Below the pieces are notes generated by a model. That model had not been told where the DNA came from. It was given only the letters and a program-made list of their open reading frames with translations, and made no database searches. The position numbers and the translations under genes are program-made. This document shows positions 14,107 through 19,625 of a stretch of 19,625 bases of DNA, piece by piece. The stretch is from contig CALALX010000058.1 of assembly GCA_937925635.1 (NCBI GenBank), positions 1 through 19,625 of the forward strand. The letters are read 5' to 3'. Position 1 is the first letter of the stretch; each line of letters opens with the position of its first letter. Source of the DNA: an uncultured Caulobacter sp. (GTDB lineage: Bacteria; Pseudomonadota; Alphaproteobacteria; Caulobacterales; Caulobacteraceae).

Positions 14107-14853
14107 TCAGATCCCACCGCCCACATTCGGGATGGTCGGCGCCCGGGCGACGTGGATGCCGCACTCGGTCTTGTCCTGCCCGGCCCAGCGGCCCGCGCGG
14201 ACGTCCTGACCCTCCTCGACCGGCGAGGTGCAGGGCCAGCAGCCGATCGACGGGAAGCCCTGGGCGACCAGCGGATGCGCCGGCAGGTCGTGCTCGGCGA
14301 TGTAGCCGTCCAGATCCGCCTTGCCCCAGTTGGCCAGCGGATTGAACTTCAGCTTGCCGTCCGCCGCCTCGACCACCGACAGCCGCAGACGATCGCCGCC
14401 ATGGAACCGCTTGCGGCCGGTCAGCCAGGCGTCGAAGCCGCCCAGCGCCTTGTCCAGGGGGATCACCTTGCGGATGTTGCAGCAGGCGTCGGTATCGCTC
14501 TTCCAGAGATCCGACTTGGGGTCGTGCACCGCGATGTCGGCGAAGGTCGGGCGCAGGTCGCGCACATCGCTCAGGCCCAGCCGCGCGGCCAGCTGTTTGC
14601 GATAGTCCAGCGTCTGGCCGAACAGCATGCCGGTGTCGAGGAACAGCACCGGGATGGCCGGGCTGACCTGCGCCGCCAGGTGCAGCAGCACGGCCGACTC
14701 CGCCCCGAAGGACGAGACCAGGGCCAGTCGGTCGCCGTACTCCGCCCACGCCGCTGCGATGACGGATCGCGGGTGGGCGCTGCGCAGCTCCGCGTCGAGC
14801 ACGGCCGCGCGGCCGCCCTGCATCTCGGTGCGATCGAGCTGGTCGAAGGCCAT
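14107..14853 (-). CDS. cysH: Assimilatory APS reductase (CysH family)
   Basis: A 248-residue adenylyl-sulfate reductase that forms sulfite and AMP with thioredoxin or glutathione as reductant. The PP-loop is SSFGAESAVLLH at 47-58, then DTGMLF at 73-78. Cys124-Cys125 in DACCNIRK and Cys205-x2-Cys208 in GCWPC form the CC-x79-CxxC set that binds a [4Fe-4S] cluster; by established correlation, cluster-bearing members use APS rather than PAPS. The catalytic C-terminal ECGIH (Cys231) is present. The ATG at 14853 follows the DUF934 stop by 1 nt; the longer frame to 15162 shadows DUF934. It is the last gene of the sulfur operon. Confidence 0.95.
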   Translation of the reverse strand: MAFDQLDRTEMQGGRAAVLDAELRSAHPRSVIAAAWAEYGDRLALVSSFGAESAVLLHLAAQVSPAIPVLFLDTGMLFGQTLDYRKQLAARLGLSDVRDLRPTFADIAVHDPKSDLWKSDTDACCNIRKVIPLDKALGGFDAWLTGRKRFHGGDRLRLSVVEAADGKLKFNPLANWGKADLDGYIAEHDLPAHPLVAQGFPSIGCWPCTSPVEEGQDVRAGRWAGQDKTECGIHVARAPTIPNVGGGI

Positions 14854-14854
14854 G

Positions 14855-15355
14855 TTACGCGCGCTCCTCGAAGACTGGCGCCCGCGCGTCGGCCCCGCGC
14901 TGGTAGACATGCCGGAACCGCCCGGCGGCGTTGGCCCACTGCTCCGGCGTGGAGCCGTCGGCGGGCGCGAAACTGTCGAAGCCGCAGCGGACCATGAACC
15001 CCGCCTGCATGCGCAGGACATCCCCCACCGCCCGCACCTCGCCCTTGAAGCCAAGCCGCTGACGCAGCAGGCGGGCGGAGCTGTAGGCGCGACCGTCGCC
15101 GTATTTGGGGAACTGAAGGGCCACCACGGCGAGTCGCGGCAGATCGTAGGCGAGGGTTTCAATCTCCTCGTCCGAGGCGATCCGCACGCCGACCTCGCGG
15201 CCGGCGCCCAGCAGGGCGTCGCCCTCCGCCTGGAAGCGGGCCAGCGACAGGATCACCGGCGCAGCGGCGGGAATGGCGTCCCCGTCCGCGACATCGACGA
15301 AGCGGTCCTCGGCGGCCGCATAGACGCCGTGCTGAAGCCTAATGAGCGTCGGCAT
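14855..15355 (-). CDS. DUF934 protein of the sulfite reductase operon
   Basis: A 166-residue cytosolic protein matching DUF934, a family almost always next to ferredoxin/siroheme sulfite reductase genes in proteobacteria. Typical segments are LSLARFQAEGDALL, FPKYGDGRAYSSARLLRQRLGF at about 83-104, and GEVRAVGDVLRMQAGFMVRCGFDSF at about 105-129. No cofactor motif is visible. Its first 17 nt overlap the end of the sulfite reductase gene, and cysH starts 1 nt after its stop. A role in supplying electrons to, or assembling, the sulfite reductase has been suggested by context only. Confidence 0.88.
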   Translation of the reverse strand: MPTLIRLQHGVYAAAEDRFVDVADGDAIPAAAPVILSLARFQAEGDALLGAGREVGVRIASDEEIETLAYDLPRLAVVALQFPKYGDGRAYSSARLLRQRLGFKGEVRAVGDVLRMQAGFMVRCGFDSFAPADGSTPEQWANAAGRFRHVYQRGADARAPVFEERA

Positions 15356-16997
15356 AGACGGCCTCCTTGAAGGGGGCGAAGCCCACGCGGCGAACGGTGT
15401 CCAGGAAACGCTCCTCGCCCTGGCGGACGGCGAGGTAGGTGTCGACCAGCGCCTCGATGGCGTCCGGCACCTGCTCGGCGGTCACGCCCGGGCCGAGGAT
15501 CTTGCCGATCGAGGCGTCCTCCTGGCCCGAGCCGCCGAGGCTGAGCTGGTAGAATTCCTCGCCCTTCTTATCGACGCCGAGGATGCCGATGTTGCCGACG
15601 TGGTGATGGCCGCAGGCGTTGATGCAGCCGCTGATCTTGATCTTCAGCTCGCCGACCAGCTCGGCCCGGTCCTGGTCCTCGAAGCGGCGGGCGATCGACT
15701 GGGCGATCGGGATGGCGCGGGCGTTGGCCAGGGCGCAGTAGTCCAGCCCAGGGCAGGCGATGATGTCGCTGATCAGCCCGATGTTCGGCGTGGCCAGGCC
15801 GGCCGCCTGTAGCGCGGCGAACACGGTCGGCAGGTCGTCCAGCTTCACATGCGGCAGGACCAGGTTCTGCTCGTGCGTCACCCGGATGTCGTCCAGGCCG
15901 TAGCGTTCGGCAAGGTCGGCGACGACGTCCATCTGATCGGCCGAGGCGTCGCCGGGGGTCTGGCCCGGCGCCTTCAGGGATATCTCGACGATGGCGTAGC
16001 CGCTCTTCTTGTGCGCCTTGACGTTGTTCCGCGCGAAGCGGGCGAAGGCCGGATCGGCGGCCCTGGCCGTCTCGAACGCCTCAGACCGCGCCGGCAAGGT
16101 CTCGAAGGCCAGGGGCGTGAAGGCGCCTCGGATGCGGGCCAGCTCGGTGTCCGGCGCATCGGCTAGGGCCGGATCGAGCTTGCTCCACTCCTCGTCGACC
16201 TCGCGCTTGAACGCCTCGGCGCCGAGGGCGGCGACCAGGACCTTGATCCGCGCCTTGTACTTGTTGTCCCGCCGTCCGTGGCGGTTGTAGACGCGCAGGA
16301 TCGCTTCCAGGTAGCTGAGCAGCCGCCCGGCCGGCAGATGTTCGGCGATGCTCGGGCCGACATAGGGCGTGCGCCCCTGCCCGCCGCCGACGATGACCTC
16401 GAAGCCCAGCGTGCCATCGCGGCCCCGCCGCAGGACCAGCCCGATGTCATGCACCTTGGCCGCCGTCCGGTCCTTGGCCGCCGCGGTCACGGCGATCTTG
16501 AACTTGCGCGGCAGGAACGAGAATTCCGGGTGCAGGGTCGACCATTGGCGGATCAGTTCGGACCAGACGCGGGGGTCGTCGATCTCCTCGGCCGTGGCGC
16601 CGGCGTAGGGGTCGGCGGTGACATTTCGGATGCAGTTGCCGCTGGTCTGGATGGCGTGCATGTCCACCGCCGCCAGCGCGTCCAGGATGTCCGGCGCCTG
16701 GCCCAGCCTGATCCAGTTGTACTGGATGTTCTGGCGGGTGGTGAAATGGCCGTAGCCCTTGTCGTAGACGCGGGCGATGTGGGCCAGCCTGCGCAGCTGG
16801 CGGCTGTCGAGCGATCCGTAGGGCACGGCGACCCGCAGCATGTAGGCGTGCAGTTGCAGGTATAGGCCGTTCATCAGCCGCAGCGGCTTGAACTGATCCT
16901 CGGTGATCTCGCCGGCCAGGCGGCGGACCACGTTCTCTCGGAACTCGGCGGAGCGGTCCGCCAGGAATTCCCGGTCGATGGCGTCGTAGCGATACAT
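15339..16997 (-). CDS. cysI: Nitrite/sulfite reductase, siroheme/[4Fe-4S] hemoprotein
   Basis: A 552-residue assimilatory sulfite reductase that takes sulfite to sulfide with six electrons. The two ferredoxin-like half-domains and siroheme domains repeat as usual: TTRQNIQ at 86-92, TSGNCIRNV at 118-125, and the coupled siroheme/[4Fe-4S] ligands Cys415-x5-Cys421 (ACPGLDYC) and Cys458-x3-Cys462 (GCINACGHHH). Nitrite reductases share this architecture; the neighbours (SUMT, APS reductase, DUF934) argue for sulfite. No CysJ flavoprotein gene is nearby, so electrons probably come from ferredoxin or an unlinked reductase. It follows DUF2849 by 4 nt and overlaps DUF934 by 17 nt. Confidence 0.95.
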   Translation of the reverse strand: MYRYDAIDREFLADRSAEFRENVVRRLAGEITEDQFKPLRLMNGLYLQLHAYMLRVAVPYGSLDSRQLRRLAHIARVYDKGYGHFTTRQNIQYNWIRLGQAPDILDALAAVDMHAIQTSGNCIRNVTADPYAGATAEEIDDPRVWSELIRQWSTLHPEFSFLPRKFKIAVTAAAKDRTAAKVHDIGLVLRRGRDGTLGFEVIVGGGQGRTPYVGPSIAEHLPAGRLLSYLEAILRVYNRHGRRDNKYKARIKVLVAALGAEAFKREVDEEWSKLDPALADAPDTELARIRGAFTPLAFETLPARSEAFETARAADPAFARFARNNVKAHKKSGYAIVEISLKAPGQTPGDASADQMDVVADLAERYGLDDIRVTHEQNLVLPHVKLDDLPTVFAALQAAGLATPNIGLISDIIACPGLDYCALANARAIPIAQSIARRFEDQDRAELVGELKIKISGCINACGHHHVGNIGILGVDKKGEEFYQLSLGGSGQEDASIGKILGPGVTAEQVPDAIEALVDTYLAVRQGEERFLDTVRRVGFAPFKEAVYADAH

Positions 16998-17001
16998 GCG
17001 G

Positions 17002-17364
17002 CTACTTCCTGCGGATCAGGTCGACACGGCCGGTCGAGCGGGCCGCGCCCGTGGCGGCGAGCAACGCCTCGACGCCGGCGCCGCCCTCGGCCTGTTTGCC
17101 GTGGGTGGGTTCGTTGGTGGGCCCGAGCGCCCGCAGGCGTTCGCGATAGCTGACGGGCGCCCAGCCGCCCGGCGCCTCGACGAGGTCGATCAGGTAGGGC
17201 TCGACCACGACGGTGCTCTGGGCCAGGGCGGCCTCGACGGCGGCTTCGCCGGCGGCGTCGTCATCGGCGAAGAACTGGGCGTCGGCGAAGCGCTCGATCC
17301 AGGCGCCCTGCTTCCAGAACACGACCTCGCCGTCGATCAGGCGGTTGGCGGTGATGGCTCTCAT
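17002..17364 (-). CDS. DUF2849 protein of the sulfite reductase operon
   Basis: A 120-residue protein of the DUF2849 family, which alphaproteobacteria carry between SUMT and sulfite reductase genes. It opens with ITANRLIDGEVVFWK and has AQSTVVVEPYLIDLVE at about 48-63, both typical. There are no cysteines, membrane segments or catalytic motifs, so an enzymatic role is not suggested. The first half is acidic and the last 25 residues are low in complexity. Its ATG shares bases with the SUMT stop (ATGA), and sulfite reductase starts 4 nt after its own stop. Function unknown. Confidence 0.85.
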   Translation of the reverse strand: MRAITANRLIDGEVVFWKQGAWIERFADAQFFADDDAAGEAAVEAALAQSTVVVEPYLIDLVEAPGGWAPVSYRERLRALGPTNEPTHGKQAEGGAGVEALLAATGAARSTGRVDLIRRK

Positions 17365-18281
17365 TGGCCGCGCCCTTGCGTGGTTCGCGACGCTCGCCTG
17401 AGGGCTCGCTCCTCACCATGACGAACTCTGTGAAGCCCCCCCTCCTCGTCATCCTGAGGAGCCGACGAAGTCGGCGTCTCGAAGGACGCAGGGCGTTCGT
17501 GCGACCTCGCCAGCGCCATCGCCTCGCCGACGATCAGCAGCGCTGGGCCCGAAAGGCCCGAGGCGACCTGCGCCAGCGCGCCCAACGTTGTCGGATAGCG
17601 CGCTTCGTCGGCGCGAGAGGCGTTGACGACGATCAGGGCCGGCGTGGCGGCGTCGCGGCCGGCGTCCATCAGGCGGCCGGCGATCAGGCCGGCGGTGGTC
17701 AGCCCCATGTAGATGACGACGGTCTGGTTGGCCCTGGCCAGCGCCGCCCAGTCCAGGTCCGGATCGCCGTGCGCGGCGTGACCGGTGACGAAGGTGACGG
17801 CCTGGGCCGACCCGCGATGGGTCAGGGGCGCGCCGGCGGCGGCGCTGGCGGCCAGGGCGGCGGTGACGCCGGGCACGACCTCGCAGGCCACGCCCGCGGC
17901 GCGGCACTCTTCCAGCTCCTCGCCGCCGCGGCCGAAGATGAAGGGATCACCGCCCTTCAGCCGCACCACGGTCAGGCCCTGCAGCGCGAAGGCGACCAGC
18001 AGGCGGTTGATGTCGTCCTGCGGCAGGGTGTGGCGGCTCTTGCGCTTGGCGACATCGATCAGCCGGGCCGAGGCCGGCGCCATCGCCAGGATGTCGCGCG
18101 AGACCAGGCCGTCGTGGACGATGACGTCGGCCGCCGCGATGAGGCGCGCGGCCTTCAGGGTTAGCAGTTCGGGGTCGCCGGGACCGGCCCCGACGAGCCA
18201 GACGCGGCCCGCCGCGGCGCGCCGGCCGGCGCCGTCGAGCGCCACCAGACGTTGGGACTTGGGAGGGTGCGGCCGCGGCAT
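17361..18281 (-). CDS. cobA: Uroporphyrinogen-III C-methyltransferase (SUMT) with a repeat-derived tail
   Basis: SUMT methylates uroporphyrinogen III at C2 and C7 with SAM to give precorrin-2, the precursor of siroheme used by the adjacent sulfite reductase. Of 306 residues, about 25-269 are the tetrapyrrole methylase domain: VWLVGAGPGDPELLT at 27-41, VRLKGGDPFIFGRGGEE at 106-122, VPGVTAALAASAAAGAPLTHR at 136-156, and VGEAMAL at 261-267. The N-terminal dehydrogenase/chelatase part of CysG is absent. Residues 270-306 are a charged tail unlike the family, encoded by DNA with two repeat elements (17381-17424 and 17441-17492). The ATG at 18281 is the best start; the frame to 18404 continues into the regulator promoter. 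The stop overlaps DUF2849 (ATGA). Confidence 0.93.
   Translation of the reverse strand: MPRPHPPKSQRLVALDGAGRRAAAGRVWLVGAGPGDPELLTLKAARLIAAADVIVHDGLVSRDILAMAPASARLIDVAKRKSRHTLPQDDINRLLVAFALQGLTVVRLKGGDPFIFGRGGEELEECRAAGVACEVVPGVTAALAASAAAGAPLTHRGSAQAVTFVTGHAAHGDPDLDWAALARANQTVVIYMGLTTAGLIAGRLMDAGRDAATPALIVVNASRADEARYPTTLGALAQVASGLSGPALLIVGEAMALARSHERPASFETPTSSAPQDDEEGGLHRVRHGEERALRRASRTTQGRGQ
17381..17424. repeat. Palindromic repeat element A inside the cobA 3' end
   Basis: The stretch begins TGGTTCGCGACGCTCGC and ends CTCGCTCCTCACCATGACGA, with TGGT and ACCA as inverted ends. It resembles, from memory, a dispersed repeat of Caulobacteraceae intergenic regions with the pattern catggtgaggagcgag on one arm and gcgtctcgaaccatg on the other. 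Here it lies inside the open frame of SUMT and encodes the last part of the tail (about RHGEERALRRASRTT). The copy is degenerate. Confidence 0.5.
17441..17492. repeat. Palindromic repeat element B inside the cobA 3' end
   Basis: The core is a perfect stem, GCCGAC (17461-17466) and GTCGGC (17470-17475) with loop GAA, flanked by TCCT (17452-17455) and AGGA (17483-17486). The overall pattern, tcctgaggagc-stem-gtctcgaagga, resembles from memory a repeat family common between genes in Caulobacterales. It lies in frame in SUMT and encodes about FETPTSSAPQDDEEGG of the C-terminal tail. Confidence 0.6.
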
Positions 18282-18469
18282 CGAACTTTCAGTTTCTCTA
18301 CAAGCACTATGGGGATTAGAACCCGGATGTCGGCGCGGAGCGGACCAGAGGTCCGCCCCGCCGCCCGTCCGCTGACGAAAAGGGCCGATACGCCATCGGA
18401 CCATTGCAAACTGGGTTCGGCGGACCCAGATCGCAAACCAAGACTTCTGCCGGGGGCCTCAGGATTTCT
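18282..18469. promoter_or_regulatory. Divergent control region of the sulfur operon and LysR gene
   Basis: These 188 nt lie between the SUMT start (minus) and the regulator start (plus), a typical place for LysR binding and for both promoters. Two inverted repeats stand out. One is GCGGACC (18340-18346) and GGTCCGC (18350-18356) with loop AGA, extended to 11 pairs with one mismatch. The other is CTGGGT (18411-18416) and ACCCAG (18424-18429), bracketed by two GCAAAC copies (18406-18411, 18433-18438). The second lies in the likely leader of the regulator gene. I cannot assign -35/-10 boxes with confidence. Confidence 0.45.
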
Positions 18470-19426
18470 ATGGAACGGACGATCGAGCGTCGCAGACTGC
18501 CGCCTCTCAACGCCCTGCGCGCCTTCGAGGCCGCCGCGCGCCACCTGAACTTCAGCCGGGCGGCCGATGAGCTTTCGGTGACGCCGGGCGCGGTCAGCCA
18601 GCAGATCCAGAACCTCGAGGACTATGTCGGCGCGGCCCTGTTCAAGCGTACGCCCAAGGGCCTTCTGCTGACCGACGCCGCCCAGACCGCCCTGCCCGCC
18701 CTGCGCGAAGCCTTCGATCGTCTGGCCGAGGCCGCCAGCCTGCTGACCGCCGCCGTCGACGGCCGCCGGCTGACCCTGACCGCCGCTCCTTCCTTCGCCG
18801 CCAAGTGGCTGGTGCCCCGGCTCGGCAAGTTCGAGGAGGCCCAGCCGCAGGTCGACGTCTGGCTCAGCGCCGGCATGGAGGTCGTCGACTTCGCCAGCGG
18901 CGAGATCGACCTGGCCATCCGCTACGGCGGCGGCCGCTATCCGGGGCTGGAAGTCACCCGCCTGCTCAGCGAGACGGTGATCCCGGTGATGAGCCCCGAT
19001 CTACTGGCCCAGAACCCGCTGAACGATCCCGCAGACCTGGCCCGCCATATCCTGCTGCACGATGGCTCGCCCGACGCCGACGATTCCTGTCCCGACTGGG
19101 CCATGTGGCTGGCCGCCCGCGGGGTGAAGGGCGTCGACGGCGCGCGGGGCCCGCGCTTCAACCAGTCGAGCCTGGTCATCGAGGCCGCCGCCAACGGCCG
19201 CGGCGTCGCCCTGGCCAAGCGGACCCTGGCGCAGGCCGATCTCGACGCGGGACGCCTTGTGACGCCGTTTCAGATCGCCACCGCCGTGGACTTCGCCTAT
19301 TACGTCGTCCATCCCAAGACCAAGGGACGGCTGCCGCAGGTGAAGGCGTTCGTCTCCTGGCTCACCGCCGAGGCCGCGGCCCATGAGGCCGCCCTCCAGA
19401 CCATGGACAACGGTTCCGGTATCTGA
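18470..19426 (+). CDS. LysR-family transcriptional regulator, GcvA-like
   Basis: A 318-residue LysR regulator of the GcvA/AmpR-like subgroup. The winged helix-turn-helix spans about 11-70 (PPLNALRAFEAAARHLNFSR, then AADELSVTPGAVSQQI), with the LFKRT wing typical of the subgroup. The effector domain covers about 95-300 and includes LTLTAAPSFAAKWLVPRL and DFASGEIDLAIRYGGG. The ATG at 18470 has AGGAT 8 nt upstream; an earlier TTG at 18404 would add residues unlike the family. It diverges from the sulfur operon, which makes that operon a likely target, although GcvA-like proteins control many pathways. The chorismate mutase gene follows within 60 nt on the same strand. Confidence 0.92.
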   Translation: MERTIERRRLPPLNALRAFEAAARHLNFSRAADELSVTPGAVSQQIQNLEDYVGAALFKRTPKGLLLTDAAQTALPALREAFDRLAEAASLLTAAVDGRRLTLTAAPSFAAKWLVPRLGKFEEAQPQVDVWLSAGMEVVDFASGEIDLAIRYGGGRYPGLEVTRLLSETVIPVMSPDLLAQNPLNDPADLARHILLHDGSPDADDSCPDWAMWLAARGVKGVDGARGPRFNQSSLVIEAAANGRGVALAKRTLAQADLDAGRLVTPFQIATAVDFAYYVVHPKTKGRLPQVKAFVSWLTAEAAAHEAALQTMDNGSGI

Positions 19427-19478
19427 CGTGGCCAAAGATGTATTGAACGCCCCCGCCGCTCCCCTCGGAGACGCGCGC

Positions 19479-19625
19479 GTGGCCCCCGCCGACTGCACCA
19501 CCATGGCCGAGGTCCGGCAGGGCGTGGACGCCCTGGACCGGCTGCTGGTCACGATCATCGCCGAGCGTCAGGGCTACATGGACGCCGCCGCCCGCATCAA
19601 GCAGGACCGGGGCGTCGTCCACGAC
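19479..19625 (+). CDS. Chorismate mutase (AroQ type), 5' part, cut by window edge
   Basis: The first 49 codons of an AroQ-class all-helical chorismate mutase, which turns chorismate into prephenate for Phe and Tyr synthesis. The helix-1 pattern TMAEVRQGVDALDRLLVTIIAERQGYM is followed by AARIKQDR, with the catalytic Arg of VRQGVD and the R-IK positions of the family. The start chosen is GTG 19479, preceded by CGGAG at good spacing; an in-frame GTG at 19428, 1 nt after the regulator stop, lacks a ribosome binding site but would add 17 residues. Salicylate-type isochorismate pyruvate lyases share this fold and cannot be excluded from the fragment. Confidence 0.82.
   Translation, partial: MAPADCTTMAEVRQGVDALDRLLVTIIAERQGYMDAAARIKQDRGVVHD

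Noticed and set aside
15339..16997. Assimilatory nitrite reductase
   Set aside because: Architecture is shared, but the operon holds SUMT, APS reductase and DUF934 and no nitrate genes, so sulfite is the better substrate.
17441..17492. Terminator at the end of the SUMT gene
   Set aside because: It lies upstream of the stop codon and DUF2849 overlaps that stop, so ending transcription here would cut off the rest of the operon; no T-run is present.
1..19625. tRNA, rRNA, CRISPR array, transposase or phage genes
   Set aside because: Looked for on both strands; no cloverleaf-like clusters, regular spaced repeats or mobile-element proteins were recognised.

Overview
The window is GC-rich, gene-dense, and reads as chromosomal DNA from an alphaproteobacterium, most likely of the Caulobacterales (Caulobacter, Phenylobacterium or Brevundimonas relatives). 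This rests on gene content (DUF2849 and DUF934 beside a ferredoxin-type sulfite reductase, a GcvA-like LysR regulator, a compact crtYIB block), on strong G/C bias at third codon positions, and on short palindromic repeats that resemble, from memory, families common in that order. It is an inference; no rRNA or species marker is present.

Layout. (1) 1-1519, minus strand: folD, a small lipoprotein cytochrome c of the c5 type, and the start of a membrane protein that runs off the left edge and appears frameshifted. (2) 1593-2141, plus: a low-affinity iron permease-family protein. (3) 2211-6703, plus: crtY, crtI, crtB and an APH-fold kinase, with 4-nt overlaps or a 4-nt gap between them. (4) 12983-6700, minus: an eight-gene co-directional run of GST, S1/P1-type nuclease, Nudix hydrolase, SAM methyltransferase, crtE, ABC ATPase, ABC-2 permease, crtZ. 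The two crt runs converge and share a CTAG that holds both stop codons. (5) 13079-13925, plus: a secreted 3D-domain protein and an ABM-fold monooxygenase. (6) About 13943-14093: a MITE/REP-like inverted-repeat element. (7) 18281-14107, minus: an assimilatory sulfur operon of SUMT (cobA), DUF2849, sulfite reductase, DUF934 and APS reductase (cysH), every junction overlapping or within 4 nt. (8) 18470 to the end, plus: a divergent GcvA-like LysR regulator and a chorismate mutase cut by the right edge.

How they work together. CrtE makes GGPP, CrtB joins two into phytoene, CrtI desaturates it to lycopene, CrtY cyclises to beta-carotene and CrtZ hydroxylates to zeaxanthin. No ketolase (crtW), glycosyltransferase (crtX) or idi lies here, so zeaxanthin is the predicted product of these genes. 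The unusual part is a complete ABC-2 exporter pair translationally coupled between crtE and crtZ, and a small-molecule kinase attached to crtYIB. In the sulfur operon, SUMT supplies the siroheme precursor needed by the sulfite reductase, and CysH supplies sulfite.

Most noteworthy: the crtE-ABC-ABC-crtZ arrangement; the C-terminal tail of SUMT, which seems to be encoded by two palindromic repeat elements inside the gene; the inverted-repeat element at 13943-14093; and the apparent frameshift at the left edge. No tRNA, rRNA, CRISPR array, phage gene or transposase was seen.
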